Positions 37,339-47,715 of a stretch of 64,000 nt of DNA are shown here, in pieces. Location of the stretch: assembly GCA_024279945.1 (NCBI GenBank), contig JAJRRA010000045.1, positions 56,789-120,788 of the forward strand, read 5' to 3'. The translations under genes and the position numbers were made by a program. How positions within the stretch are numbered: position 1 is the first letter of the stretch; the number at the start of each line of letters is the position of its first letter. The notes beneath the pieces are model-generated. The model did no database searches, was not told the DNA's origin, and saw nothing but the letters and a program-made list of their open reading frames with translations. Source of the stretch: Gammaproteobacteria bacterium. Lineage in GTDB: Bacteria > Pseudomonadota > Gammaproteobacteria > Xanthomonadales > SZUA-36.

Positions 37339-39264
37339 TTGAACGACCTTGCAAAAAATTTACTGACTTGGGCAATCATTGCCATCGTTCTGGTCTCAAT
37401 ATTTAACCACTACGCGACGGTTAATAACGTCCCGGACGCGTTGACCTACTCACAGTTCCTGAACAATGTACGCAATGGGCAGGTTGCTCAGGTTCATATT
37501 CAGAGTAACGACAGCGGCAATAAAATTTCTGGGCGTGGTCTTGATGGGGGTGATTTCCAGACCTTCGGCCCTCCGGACCCCAAGCTGATTGATGACCTGG
37601 TAGAGAACAAGGTGGAAATAACTGCAGAGCCGCCGGCCGAGCGGTCTGTGCTGGTTGATTTGATCCTCGGGGTTGCACCGATCCTCTTGTTGATCGGCGT
37701 ATGGGTCTATTTCATGCGCCAGATGCAGGGTGGTGGAGCCGGACGAGGTGCAATGAGTTTTGGAAAAAGCCGCGCCAAATTGCAGGGTGAGGATCAGGTA
37801 AAAGTAACCTTTGCCGATGTCGCGGGCGTGGAAGAAGCCAAGGAAGAAGTGGGCGAGTTGGTTGAATTCCTGCGTAATCCCGGAAAATTCCAGAAACTGG
37901 GCGGGCACATACCACGCGGTGTCCTGATGCTGGGCTCACCCGGTACCGGCAAAACCCTGTTGGCCAAGGCCATTGCAGGTGAGGCCAAGGTTCCGTTTTT
38001 CTCAATTTCCGGTTCTGATTTTGTCGAGATGTTTGTTGGCGTTGGGGCGTCCCGTGTCCGCGATATGTTCGACCAGGCGGAAAAGCATGCTCCCTGTATC
38101 ATCTTCATCGACGAAATCGATGCAGTGGGCCGCCATCGTGGTGCCGGGCTTGGCGGCGGGCATGATGAACGCGAGCAAACACTGAATCAGTTGCTGGTGG
38201 AGATGGATGGGTTTGAAGGCGGCGAAGGCGTTATCGTCATAGCGGCGACGAACCGGCCAGATGTGCTGGACCCGGCTTTGCTGCGGCCCGGAAGGTTTGA
38301 TCGTCAGGTGGTGATTCCGCTTCCGGATATTCGTGGTCGTGAGGCAATTCTCAGAGTGCATTTACGTAAGGTTCCGCTGCATGATGACGTGAAACCCAAA
38401 GTCATTGCACGTGGGACCCCTGGCTTTTCCGGTGCCGACCTGGCCAACCTGATTAACGAAGCTGCCCTGTTTGCTGCCCGCGATAATGCAAAGGCAGTGA
38501 CCATGGAGTACATGGAAAAGGCCAAGGATAAAATCATGATGGGCACCGAGCGCCGATCCATGGTGATGTCTGAAAAAGAGAAGAAACTCACGGCTTATCA
38601 CGAGGCCGGCCATGCTGTTGTTGGTCGCCTGGTGCCGGAGCATGATCCTGTCTACAAGGTATCCATTATCCCGCGTGGACGCGCACTGGGCATTACCATG
38701 TTCCTGCCGGAAGAAGATAAGTACAGCATTTCCGTACTGCAACTCGAAAGCCAGTTGGCCAGCCTCTTCGGCGGTCGTGTGGCGGAAGAGCTTGTATTTG
38801 GCGCAGAACATGTGACAACGGGGGCATCCAACGATATCGAACGGGCGACGAGCATCGCACGTAACATGGTGACAAAATGGGGTCTGACAGAAAAACTGGG
38901 CCCGCTGGCCTATTCCGAGGATGAGGACGAAATTTTCCTTGGCAGATCGGTCACGCAACACAAGCACATGTCGGATGATACGGCACGGCTGATTGATCTG
39001 GAAGTCAGACGAATCGTGGAATCTGCTCATAAAGAAGCCCGGACTCTGGTGGAATCAAATATTGATATCCTGCACCTGATGGCGGACGCATTAATCCGCT
39101 ATGAAACCATCGACAGTAATCAAATCGACCAAATCATGGAAGGTCATGAACCGGATCCGCCAGAAGACTGGGATGAGAGTGACTCAGATGTTTCAGAAAA
39201 TGAGGTGGCAGCGAATGATACAGATGAGCGCCCAATTATCGGTGATCCGGCCGAGCAGGTCTGA
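37339..39264 (+). CDS. ftsH: ATP-dependent zinc metalloprotease FtsH
   Basis: A 641-residue membrane-bound AAA+ protease. Two membrane helices (residues about 8-24 and 104-126) flank a periplasmic domain. Walker A GSPGTGKT is at 199-206, then the second region of homology and the zinc site HEAGH. It degrades short-lived and membrane proteins such as LpxC and sigma-32. The start is a TTG at 37339 with TGAGGAAG upstream, fixed by alignment of LAKNLLTW with E. coli FtsH. The C-terminal 40 residues are very acidic. Confidence 0.96.
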   Translation: MNDLAKNLLTWAIIAIVLVSIFNHYATVNNVPDALTYSQFLNNVRNGQVAQVHIQSNDSGNKISGRGLDGGDFQTFGPPDPKLIDDLVENKVEITAEPPAERSVLVDLILGVAPILLLIGVWVYFMRQMQGGGAGRGAMSFGKSRAKLQGEDQVKVTFADVAGVEEAKEEVGELVEFLRNPGKFQKLGGHIPRGVLMLGSPGTGKTLLAKAIAGEAKVPFFSISGSDFVEMFVGVGASRVRDMFDQAEKHAPCIIFIDEIDAVGRHRGAGLGGGHDEREQTLNQLLVEMDGFEGGEGVIVIAATNRPDVLDPALLRPGRFDRQVVIPLPDIRGREAILRVHLRKVPLHDDVKPKVIARGTPGFSGADLANLINEAALFAARDNAKAVTMEYMEKAKDKIMMGTERRSMVMSEKEKKLTAYHEAGHAVVGRLVPEHDPVYKVSIIPRGRALGITMFLPEEDKYSISVLQLESQLASLFGGRVAEELVFGAEHVTTGASNDIERATSIARNMVTKWGLTEKLGPLAYSEDEDEIFLGRSVTQHKHMSDDTARLIDLEVRRIVESAHKEARTLVESNIDILHLMADALIRYETIDSNQIDQIMEGHEPDPPEDWDESDSDVSENEVAANDTDERPIIGDPAEQV

Positions 39265-39321
39265 ACCCTGCAGCATGCACTGAACTTCCCGGGCAAATCA
39301 CTCACCCTGGACCGTGTCCGG

Positions 39322-40104
39322 GTGATGGGTATCCTTAATGTTACGCCTGATTCTTTCTCCGATGGTGGCCTGTGGGTGGACCGGGACCGGGCTATTCGAC
39401 ATGCAATGGGAATGGCTCAAGCTGGCGCTGATATCATCGATATCGGTGGTGAGTCAACCCGGCCCGGCTCGCTCGCAGTCAGCGTGGAGCAGGAACTCGA
39501 TCGTGTTATTCCCCTGATTGAACTTATTGTTGGCGAGACTGGCCTCCCGGTATCCATAGATACCGGTAAACCCGAGGTCATGCAGGCGGCTGTTAGCGCC
39601 GGGGCCGGTATGATTAACGATGTATATGCCTTGCGCACGGAGGGAGCACTTGAAACTGCCGCAGCCCAGAATGTCCCGGTATGTCTGATGCATATGCAGG
39701 GCAGGCCGGGAAATATGCAACACAAGCCTGAATTTGAAGACGTGGTTGGAGAAGTCAGTGATTTTCTGCTGGCCCGGGCAGCGTGTTGTGAGCGGGCGGG
39801 AATCCCCCAACAGAACATCCTCATTGACCCCGGTTTCGGTTTTGGCAAGACTTTGCGGCACAATATTGATTTGTTTAAAGCGATTCCCAGGTTTGTCGCT
39901 ACTCCTTATCCCGTAGTGGTGGGCATTTCACGCAAAACCATGATGGGTCAGTTGACGGGTAAATCGGTCGGTCAAAGGCTGGCTGGCTCAATTTCGGCTG
40001 CCGTTCTGGCTGCGCAGGCAGGGGCAGCCATCGTTCGGGTTCATGATGTTGATGAAACAGTGGATGCGTTGAAAGTTGCCCGGGAGCTGCAATCAGATCA
40101 TTGA
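39322..40104 (+). CDS. folP: Dihydropteroate synthase FolP
   Basis: A TIM-barrel enzyme that joins p-aminobenzoate and dihydropterin pyrophosphate in folate synthesis. MGILNVTPDSFSDGG, DIGGESTRPGS and the late KTMMGQLTGKSVGQR block (pterin and PABA sites) are complete. Starting at GTG 39322 or ATG 39325 removes the first beta hairpin that other DHPS have. The open frame continues back to the ftsH stop and encodes LNFPGKSLTLDRVRV, which fits that hairpin, but contains no ATG, GTG or TTG. A CTG at 39268 or 39280 may be the true start. Confidence 0.93.
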   Translation: MMGILNVTPDSFSDGGLWVDRDRAIRHAMGMAQAGADIIDIGGESTRPGSLAVSVEQELDRVIPLIELIVGETGLPVSIDTGKPEVMQAAVSAGAGMINDVYALRTEGALETAAAQNVPVCLMHMQGRPGNMQHKPEFEDVVGEVSDFLLARAACCERAGIPQQNILIDPGFGFGKTLRHNIDLFKAIPRFVATPYPVVVGISRKTMMGQLTGKSVGQRLAGSISAAVLAAQAGAAIVRVHDVDETVDALKVARELQSDH

Positions 40105-40183
40105 GCCGCAAGGAGACTATCGATATTCCCGGCGGGTGAACAGGCAGCAAGACAGAACCACTTCAGAACGGTAAAATCTGCTG

Positions 40184-41530
40184 ATGAATTTGAAATATTT
40201 CGGGACAGATGGTGTACGCGGTCGGGTTGGGGAACATCCCATTACGGCAGATTTCATGATGAAACTGGGGCGCGCTGCAGGGGTGGTCCTTGCCAACGGC
40301 GGTAAGCGCGCGGTAGTGATTGGCAAAGATACCCGTATTTCCGGATACATGTTTGAGTCCGCCCTTGAAGCGGGCCTGGCTGCCGCAGGCGCCAATGTTC
40401 TGCTGTTGGGGCCCATGCCGACTCCTGCCGTTGCCTACCTGACTCGGACCCTGTATGCCTGTGCGGGAATCGTGATTTCGGCATCTCATAATCCTTTTCA
40501 GGACAACGGCATCAAGTTTTTTTCTGCAGAAGGGGAAAAGTTGTCGCCGGAAACCGAACAGGCCATAGAACAGGAACTCGACAAGCCTTTTCTTACCGTT
40601 GATTCTGCAGATATGGGCAAAGCTCAGAGAGTGGATGACGCGGCTGGCCGATACATCGAATTCTGTAAGGGAACCATGCCTTTCGGGATCATGCTGGGAG
40701 GTATGAGAATCGCACTTGATTGTGCAAATGGTGCGACATATAAGGTGGCTCCCCTGGTCTTCAGGGAACTTGGCGCTCGGGTTCACTTGATCGGTAATGA
40801 GCCAGATGGCCTCAACATCAACCATCAGTGCGGTTCAACACATCCGGCGGTCATGCAGGAAAAAGTTATTAGCTGCGGTGCTGACCTGGGTATTGCCCTC
40901 GATGGTGATGGCGACCGCGTCATCATGGCCGATCGGCACGGTGAGGTTCTTGATGGGGATGAGCTTTTGTATATTATTGCCACTGCACGCCAACGCGAAG
41001 GCAGCCTTGATGGTGGTGTGGTCGGCACGGTCATGAGTAATTTTGGCCTGGAATTGGCGTTGAAGGAACGCAATATCCCGTTTTTGAGGACCACGGTTGG
41101 CGACCGGCACATTCACCGGGCACTGACTGAAAAAGGCTGGAAACTGGGCGGCGAAGCGTCCGGGCATTTGCTGTCCCTGGATCGTACCAGCACCGGTGAT
41201 GGAATCGTCAGCGCCCTGCTGGTGTTGGAAATTATGGTGCGTAGCGGAAAAAGCCTTTCCGAACTCAAACAGGGTATGCAGAAATTCCCTCAAACCATGA
41301 TTAATGTTCCCGTGTCAGCGGCCGGGCAACAACGCTTGTCCGGCTCAGAAAAAATCAGGCAGATCGTAACGGATATCGAAGCGGAGTTGGACGGAAGAGG
41401 GCGCGTAATACTCAGGCCATCGGGCACGGAACCCTTGATTCGCGTTACCCTGGAAGGCGACGATCAGAATCAGGTAGAGCGTCTGGCGAAGCACTTGGCA
41501 GACACGGTGAGGGAAGAACTGATGGGTTGA
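40184..41530 (+). CDS. glmM: Phosphoglucosamine mutase
   Basis: A 448-residue enzyme that converts glucosamine-6-phosphate to glucosamine-1-phosphate for UDP-GlcNAc, murein and LPS. The phosphorylated active serine is S101 in SASHNP. The metal site is DGDGDR, the sugar-binding loop GEASGH, and the phosphate-binding RPSGTEP near the end. The ftsH-folP-glmM order is standard. Confidence 0.97.
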   Translation: MNLKYFGTDGVRGRVGEHPITADFMMKLGRAAGVVLANGGKRAVVIGKDTRISGYMFESALEAGLAAAGANVLLLGPMPTPAVAYLTRTLYACAGIVISASHNPFQDNGIKFFSAEGEKLSPETEQAIEQELDKPFLTVDSADMGKAQRVDDAAGRYIEFCKGTMPFGIMLGGMRIALDCANGATYKVAPLVFRELGARVHLIGNEPDGLNINHQCGSTHPAVMQEKVISCGADLGIALDGDGDRVIMADRHGEVLDGDELLYIIATARQREGSLDGGVVGTVMSNFGLELALKERNIPFLRTTVGDRHIHRALTEKGWKLGGEASGHLLSLDRTSTGDGIVSALLVLEIMVRSGKSLSELKQGMQKFPQTMINVPVSAAGQQRLSGSEKIRQIVTDIEAELDGRGRVILRPSGTEPLIRVTLEGDDQNQVERLAKHLADTVREELMG

Positions 41531-41680
41531 GACACTTGAGAAATTCTGATGTATCCATCGGAACATGATGCAGAGGGTTGCGGCGCTGCCATAAGCAGTG
41601 CTACAAACGGTCGCCACTTGAATCTACTCGTGGCGCGGCTTGTTCTTAACGAACCAACAAAGCGCAATCAGGAGACCATA

Positions 41681-42361
41681 ATGAGAAAACTTTCGCTTTT
41701 ATCTACTTTGTTTGTTATTGGTTTTGCCGCAAACGCGTGGGCAGGCTGGGTGTTGGAATATGCCTCCGGTGATGTGACCTACCTGTCTTCAGAAAAGTTG
41801 AAGCAAGTCTCAAAAGAGGACGGCACCTCATCCTTGTTAGACAGTAAATCGGGAAAGTTGAGTATACTTCGTCGCGACAAACAAATCTATTGGCAGGGCA
41901 TGGTCGAGGATTATTGCGCCGCTATTCAGCAGCTAATCCCCCAACTGGAACAAAAGCCTGCCAAACCCGCTATCAGCATTAAGCAGGCAGGTGTTGATAC
42001 CATTGCCGGCGTGGCCACAGAAAAATATCAGGTGATGGCCGAAGGCCGGTTGCGTAAGGAGTTATGGCTTGTAGAAAACCCGGAACTTACAAATGAGAGC
42101 AAGGCGCTAAATAGATTCGCAGAGAGTTTTAGTGCGTGTTACCCGGCTCAAACCATTGAAGAGATGGTGGATCGCGACCCCGCCTATCTTAAGCTGGAAG
42201 CCCAGGGCTATGTCATGAAAGACGTGACCTATCTGGATAGTAATATACCGATTCACAGCGACGAGGTTGTCAGCCTCAAGCAGAAGGATATTCCAGATTC
42301 CGAATTTGAGGTGCCGGTTGGATTCCGCCGTGTTGAGTCCATTATGGAAATCTGGCAGTAG
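41681..42361 (+). CDS. Exported protein of unknown function, DUF4412-like
   Basis: A 226-residue protein. ATG 41681 has AGGAGA upstream and opens a signal peptide (LSLLSTLFVIGFAANAWA). The mature part has alternating beta segments: GWVLEYASGDVTYLSS, SILRRDKQIYWQG and a late YLDSNIPIHSDEVVSLKQKDIP. This resembles DUF4412-type proteins, which are thought to be lipoprotein-localisation-like beta folds. I do not know its function. The aminopeptidase gene follows 33 bases later on the same strand. Confidence 0.6.
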   Translation: MRKLSLLSTLFVIGFAANAWAGWVLEYASGDVTYLSSEKLKQVSKEDGTSSLLDSKSGKLSILRRDKQIYWQGMVEDYCAAIQQLIPQLEQKPAKPAISIKQAGVDTIAGVATEKYQVMAEGRLRKELWLVENPELTNESKALNRFAESFSACYPAQTIEEMVDRDPAYLKLEAQGYVMKDVTYLDSNIPIHSDEVVSLKQKDIPDSEFEVPVGFRRVESIMEIWQ

Positions 42362-42394
42362 CACGCGCCAACGAGGAAAGCCGGTTTTTCAGCC

Positions 42395-45124
42395 ATGTCA
42401 CCAACTACTCCCCGGCTATTGACTATTCTCGCTCTTTCCATGTTTGGCCTGTTCGCCTGCGCAGCTTACGAGTCTCGGTTTTCGGCATCGCAGGGAATTG
42501 AGAGTTCCGTTGAAGCACAGGCTATGGCTGATGATATCCCGCTTGGGCGGTTGGGAACTGAAGTCATTCCACAAGCCTACCAGTTGACCCTGACAATCGA
42601 GCCGGAACGGGACCGGTTCGGCGGTAATGCAGTTATTAAACTGGAAATGTTGACAGCTATAGATCACTTCTATTTGCACGGCAAGAACCTGGAGGTCAGT
42701 AAAACTCAGCTTGTCACAGCAGATGGCACACTGAATGCAAGCTATGAACAAGTTGATAAATCCGGTATTGCCAGGATAACTTTGCCGCAGGCAGTGAGTG
42801 GCAGTGTTGTTCTTGAGATTGAGTACAGCGGCCCTTTTAACCAGTCCCTTGAAGGTTTGTACAAAGTTTCTGAGGGCGGTGAAGATTATGCCTTTAGCCA
42901 ATTTGAGGCCATCTCTGCCCGTCTGGCTTTCCCCGGCTTCGATGAACCGGGCTTCAAAACACCGTTTGATATAACCCTGATCGTGCCCGCGAACCAGGTA
43001 GCTATCAGTAATACACCGGAAATTTCCAGTCAATTGAAAGACGGTTTGAAGGTCGTGCACTTCGCCACCACAAAGCCATTGCCTACTTACCTGATCGCCT
43101 TTGCAGTGGGTGATTTTGACGTCGTTGACTGGCAACCCTTGCCAGCAACCGATATTCGTCCTCGTGAACTGCCGCTGCGGGGTATTGCTGTGAAAGGCAA
43201 AGGTGACCAATTGACCTATGCACTGGAAGGTACTAATGCGATAGTTACTGCACTGGAAAGCTACTTTGGAATGCCTTATCCCTGGGCCAAGCTGGATATA
43301 CTGGCGGTGCCTGATTTCGCCGCCGGTGCGATGGAAAATGCGGGCGCAATAAGCTATCGGGAAAGCCTGTTGCTGTTTGATGATACTGCCACACCTGATC
43401 GTAAGCGCAGGTATAAATCGGTGCATGCACATGAGCTTGCCCATCAGTGGTTCGGAGATCTGGTCACGCCGGCCTGGTGGAATGACATCTGGCTGAATGA
43501 ATCTTTCGCCACCTGGATGGCGCATGTGGCAATGGATATTGCTGAGCCACAGGCAAACTATCGGCGCGATTTACTTTCCAGGGGTTTGGCTGTGATGGCC
43601 AGTGACTCACTGGTGAGCGCGCGCCAGATCCGTCAGCCGATTCTGAGCAACAATGACATTTCCACTGCCTTTGACAGTATCACCTACAGCAAGGGCGGCG
43701 CGGTGCTTTCCATGTTTGAAAGCTTTCTCGGCCGGGAAAATTTCCGCCAGGGTGTGCGCAGTTATCTGCAGGAGTTCAAGTACGGTACTGCCACTGCAGA
43801 CGACTTTATCTACTATTTGGCTGAAGCCTCTGGCAGCCAGCCAGAGGATGTTGTGATTGCAGCTTTCAATTCATTTATTGAACAAGCCGGCCTTCCGCTG
43901 CTTGAACTGTCCAGTCGATGCAGTGCCGAGGGCCTGAACATCCACCTCAGGCAATCCCGCTATTTCCCCCTGGGTTCATCGGGTGATGGCGATCAACTCT
44001 GGATAATACCCGTGTGTATCCGCACCGGTAGCGGTGCGGATTCCAGTAAGACCTGCCTACTGCTGCCACAACAGGAACTCAGCTTTAAACTTACGCAATC
44101 TTGCCCCGAGTGGATTATGCCGAACGCCGATGGCGCCGGTTATTTCCGCTTCAACATGAGCAAAGATGACTGGAATAAGTTGCTTGCTCACAGTGGGGGG
44201 AAGAATACTGAGGAAAGGATGGCCATGCTCGGTAGCCTTAATGGTGCGTTCAATTCAGGTGATCTGGATATTGCCACGCTGATGTCAATCGTACCGCAAC
44301 TGATTGCCAGTCCGGACTGGCAGGTGGTTACTTCACCCATGGGCCAAATGGATTTTATCTATGACCGCATGGCCAGCGACGGGCAAAAAAAGGTCCTCGA
44401 AGCGCGTTATACCGCGTTCTACTCGAGCCGGCTTGACGTTGTCGGCCTCGCCAAAACAGAAAACCGCGACCAGGCCAGTCTGCAGGCCGCGTTGGTCGAG
44501 TTTCTGGCTGAAACGGCCAAACAAGCAGAACTGCGGACGGAACTTGTCAAGATGGCCCGTGCTTACACCGGTTATGGCACAGATAATGAACTGCACCCCG
44601 GCGCAGCCAACCCGATCATCATCGGTACCGCACTTGCAGTCGCAGTTAATGAGCTCGGCAATGATTTTGTCGATCATCTGCTACAACTGCTGTCTGGCTC
44701 TACCAATGCGGTGGTACGCGGGCGAATTCTTGGGGCAATTGGCCATACCAGAGATCCGGACAAAGCGGCTGAAATACGTGAACTGGTTTTCTCAGTGGAA
44801 TTACGCGATAACGAAATCTACAGCATCTTGTTTCCCCAAGCCTTTAGGGAAGAAACCCGGGGTGCCACCTGGCAATGGTTTCAGCAAAATATTGACCGGA
44901 TTCTCAAACGTGTTCCCGAGCACCGCTGGGGTCGCATGACCGAAGTTGGAGGCGCTTTCTGCGATGCTGAAAAACGGGCCGAAGTTGAAACATTCTTTGG
45001 CAAGCGCATTCAAGAGATGGCCGGTGGCCCCAGAAACCTGGCCAAAACCCTCGAGGGTATTGATCTTTGTATCGCCAAGGTCAAATATTACCAAACGGAA
45101 CTGGAAGCCTGGCTGGGACAATAG
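42395..45124 (+). CDS. M1 family aminopeptidase, exported (possible lipoprotein)
   Basis: A 909-residue zinc aminopeptidase of the ERAP/aminopeptidase N type. The exopeptidase motif is GAMEN and the zinc site is HELAHQWFGD, with the third ligand in WLNESFATW. The C-terminal half is a helical ERAP1_C-like domain. The N-terminus is a signal peptide ending in LFAC with C22, a possible though imperfect lipobox. An envelope location and a peptide-trimming role are inferred. It differs from the cytoplasmic PepN of E. coli. Confidence 0.88.
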   Translation: MSPTTPRLLTILALSMFGLFACAAYESRFSASQGIESSVEAQAMADDIPLGRLGTEVIPQAYQLTLTIEPERDRFGGNAVIKLEMLTAIDHFYLHGKNLEVSKTQLVTADGTLNASYEQVDKSGIARITLPQAVSGSVVLEIEYSGPFNQSLEGLYKVSEGGEDYAFSQFEAISARLAFPGFDEPGFKTPFDITLIVPANQVAISNTPEISSQLKDGLKVVHFATTKPLPTYLIAFAVGDFDVVDWQPLPATDIRPRELPLRGIAVKGKGDQLTYALEGTNAIVTALESYFGMPYPWAKLDILAVPDFAAGAMENAGAISYRESLLLFDDTATPDRKRRYKSVHAHELAHQWFGDLVTPAWWNDIWLNESFATWMAHVAMDIAEPQANYRRDLLSRGLAVMASDSLVSARQIRQPILSNNDISTAFDSITYSKGGAVLSMFESFLGRENFRQGVRSYLQEFKYGTATADDFIYYLAEASGSQPEDVVIAAFNSFIEQAGLPLLELSSRCSAEGLNIHLRQSRYFPLGSSGDGDQLWIIPVCIRTGSGADSSKTCLLLPQQELSFKLTQSCPEWIMPNADGAGYFRFNMSKDDWNKLLAHSGGKNTEERMAMLGSLNGAFNSGDLDIATLMSIVPQLIASPDWQVVTSPMGQMDFIYDRMASDGQKKVLEARYTAFYSSRLDVVGLAKTENRDQASLQAALVEFLAETAKQAELRTELVKMARAYTGYGTDNELHPGAANPIIIGTALAVAVNELGNDFVDHLLQLLSGSTNAVVRGRILGAIGHTRDPDKAAEIRELVFSVELRDNEIYSILFPQAFREETRGATWQWFQQNIDRILKRVPEHRWGRMTEVGGAFCDAEKRAEVETFFGKRIQEMAGGPRNLAKTLEGIDLCIAKVKYYQTELEAWLGQ

Positions 45125-45373
45125 TGAGCCTGTAGCGGACTTAACTACCCCAGAGCGTCCTTTCCGAACCTCTCTTTACCCAATTGCTTGTGTGAGGACT
45201 CACAACAGGGTCGTGTTTGCTGCGCTGTTTCCCATTATCCAGGTGACATCACCACGGATTCGGTGAGGTACAGATTGTCGAAACTCACCGTCTCACAGGC
45301 GTGCTGGCCCGGAATGGGAAAGAGACGGGCGGCAAGCGGCTTTTGGTACTTCGTGGTCTTGCGCAGGACAGTT

Positions 45374-46564
45374 TTAGACAACGCCGAGTTCTTTGCCCAC
45401 CTTTTTGAAGGCTTTGATGGCGCGATCCAGGTGCTTGCGTTCGTGTGCCGCTGAAAGTTGCACGCGGATGCGGGCTTCGCCTTTGGGTACCACCGGGAAG
45501 AAGAAACCGATGACATAAATACCTTCTTCCAGCAGCTTTGCGGCAAACTCCTGGGCCAGCGGTGCATCGTAGAGCATGACCGGTACTATTGGGTGTTCGC
45601 CGGGCTTGATCTCAAAGCCTGCATCCGTCATTGCTGAGCGAAAATAACGGGTATTCTCTTCCAGGCGGTCGCGTAGATCAGTACTTGCAGACAGCTTTTC
45701 AAAGACGCGGATCGATGCGGCAACCAGGGCCGGGGGCAGGGTATTGGAAAACAGGTAGGGCCGGGAGCGCTGGCGCAGCAGATCTATAATTTCCTGGCGT
45801 CCGGTGGTAAAGCCACCCGATCCGCCGCCGAGAGCCTTGCCCAGGGTGGAAGTGAATACATCTACTTTATCCATTACCCCGTGGTATTCCGCCGAACCCC
45901 TTCCGGTCGGGCCCAGGAAACCGGTAGCGTGACTGTCGTCCACCATCACCAGGGCGTCATACCGTTCGGCCAGTAGGGTAATTTTGTCGATTTTAGCGAT
46001 GTAGCCGTCCATGCTGAATGCGCCATCAGTAACGATCAGTCGCGTTCGACAATCCTGGCTTGATTGCAGGATTTCTTCCAGAGCCTGCATGTCACTGTTG
46101 GGGTAACGGTGACGTTGCGCCTTGCACAGCCGGATTCCATCGATGATGGATGCGTGGTTGAGTGCATCGGAAATTACCGCATCTTCCGGACCCAGGATGG
46201 TTTCGAATAAGCCGCCGTTGGCATCGAAGCAGGAAGTATAAAGTATGGTGTCATCGCTGCCGAAGAAGCGGGAAATAGTCTGTTCCAACTGCTTGTGGAG
46301 ATCCTGCGTTCCGCAGATGAAGCGAACCGAGGCAAGCCCGAAGCCGTGGTCATCCAGCGCCTGGTGTGCTGCGGCAATTATGTCCGGGTCGTCTGCCAGG
46401 CCCAGGTAGTTATTGGCACAGAAATTGAGAACCTGGCTGCCGTCCTGTACCTTGATTTCCACCCCCTGGGGCGTGGTGATGATGCGCTCTTCTTTGTAGA
46501 GCCCGGCTTCGCGTATTTCATCCAGTGTATTCTGGATTCTATCCAGGGTATTCATTTCAGTCAT
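45374..46564 (-). CDS. kbl: 2-amino-3-ketobutyrate CoA ligase
   Basis: A 396-residue PLP enzyme of the alpha-oxoamine synthase family that splits 2-amino-3-ketobutyrate with CoA into glycine and acetyl-CoA. Marks are [21 protein letters not shown] and the PLP lysine in [13 protein letters not shown]. It lies 3 bases after tdh and uses its product, which is unstable. The pair degrades threonine to glycine. A second ATG three codons in is also possible. Confidence 0.95.
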   Translation of the reverse strand: MTEMNTLDRIQNTLDEIREAGLYKEERIITTPQGVEIKVQDGSQVLNFCANNYLGLADDPDIIAAAHQALDDHGFGLASVRFICGTQDLHKQLEQTISRFFGSDDTILYTSCFDANGGLFETILGPEDAVISDALNHASIIDGIRLCKAQRHRYPNSDMQALEEILQSSQDCRTRLIVTDGAFSMDGYIAKIDKITLLAERYDALVMVDDSHATGFLGPTGRGSAEYHGVMDKVDVFTSTLGKALGGGSGGFTTGRQEIIDLLRQRSRPYLFSNTLPPALVAASIRVFEKLSASTDLRDRLEENTRYFRSAMTDAGFEIKPGEHPIVPVMLYDAPLAQEFAAKLLEEGIYVIGFFFPVVPKGEARIRVQLSAAHERKHLDRAIKAFKKVGKELGVV

Positions 46565-46567
46565 TGC

Positions 46568-47611
46568 TCAGATTGTTCCTGTCCAGTCACAGACCACTTT
46601 GCCGCATTGTCCATTGATCATCAGTTCGAAGCCCTGCTCGAAATCATCAATCGGGATGTGGTGGGTCATGGCCTTGTGCAGGGGGGAGCCGGTCAGAACC
46701 ATTTGGGTCATTTTGTACCAGGTTTCATACATGCGCCGTCCGTATATGCCGTGCAATTCCAGGCCCTTGAATATGACCTGATCCCAGTCGCAGCCGGTGC
46801 CATCCGGTAACAGGCCCAACAGTGCGACTTTTCCGCCATGATACATGTGATGCAACAGGTCATTAAAAGCGGTCGAATTGCCGGACATCTCCAGACCGAT
46901 ATCAAACCCGTCGATCTGTAGTTCATCGACAACCTCGGCAATGGATTCGTTATGAACGTTTATGGTACGGCTTGCACCCATGTTTTTTGCCAGATTGAGC
47001 CGGTAATCGTTGATGTCCGTGATCACAACGTGACGTGCGCCAATGTGACGACAGATTCCGGCTGCAATGATACCGATTGGACCGGCGCCCGTAATCAATA
47101 CATCTTCGCCGACCAGGTCGAACTGCAAGGCACTGTGGGCGGCATTACCAAAAGGGTCAAAAAATGCCGCCAATTCGGAAGCAATTTCATCCGGAATCGG
47201 CCATAAATTGCTGGACGGAACCACAATGTATTCGGCAAATGCACCATGGCGGTTAACACCAATGCCAACAGTATTGGGGCAGGTATGTGGGTGTCCGGCA
47301 CGGCAGTTACGGCAATGGCCGCAAACGATATGGCCCTCGGCAGATACCCGCTCCCCTTCCATGTAGCCGGTAACCCCGTCACCCAACTGCATGATGCGTC
47401 CGACAAATTCATGGCCGATCACCAAACCGGGCTCAATGGTGCGTTGCGCCCATTCATCCCACTGGTAAATATGAACATCGGTACCGCAGATGGCGGTCTT
47501 TTCGACCTTGATCAGCACTTCATTGGTACTCGGCTTTGGTAGCGGGACCTGTTCCATCCATATTCCGGTGCCGGCTTCGCGTTTCACCAGCGCTCGCATG
47601 GTCTGGCTCAT
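46568..47611 (-). CDS. tdh: L-threonine 3-dehydrogenase
   Basis: A 347-residue zinc-dependent medium-chain dehydrogenase that oxidises threonine to 2-amino-3-ketobutyrate with NAD. The catalytic zinc region is KTAICGTDVHIYQWDEW, the structural zinc loop is CGHCRNCRAGHPHTC, and the Rossmann motif is GAGPIG. ATG 47611 follows AGGAGC; the frame runs six codons further. It is the first gene of the tdh-kbl operon. Confidence 0.96.
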   Translation of the reverse strand: MSQTMRALVKREAGTGIWMEQVPLPKPSTNEVLIKVEKTAICGTDVHIYQWDEWAQRTIEPGLVIGHEFVGRIMQLGDGVTGYMEGERVSAEGHIVCGHCRNCRAGHPHTCPNTVGIGVNRHGAFAEYIVVPSSNLWPIPDEIASELAAFFDPFGNAAHSALQFDLVGEDVLITGAGPIGIIAAGICRHIGARHVVITDINDYRLNLAKNMGASRTINVHNESIAEVVDELQIDGFDIGLEMSGNSTAFNDLLHHMYHGGKVALLGLLPDGTGCDWDQVIFKGLELHGIYGRRMYETWYKMTQMVLTGSPLHKAMTHHIPIDDFEQGFELMINGQCGKVVCDWTGTI

Positions 47612-47715
47612 CGTTGCTCCTGAATTCAATTGATGCCGGATTTCTCGGGGCCTGCGCTGCAGTGACCCGGTGAGCGTTCACATTCCCGACACTTGAATTA
47701 TAACCCAGGCAGAGG

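Noticed and set aside
42416..43525. 369-codon open frame antisense to the M1 aminopeptidase
   Set aside because: It lies opposite the conserved GAMEN/HEXXH coding region, has no family resemblance and no ribosome site, so it is a shadow of the real gene.
45125..45373. Gap between the M1 aminopeptidase and kbl as a site for a small gene or RNA
   Set aside because: The frames that enter it are continuations of antisense kbl frames; no hairpin, tRNA or promoter pair stands out.
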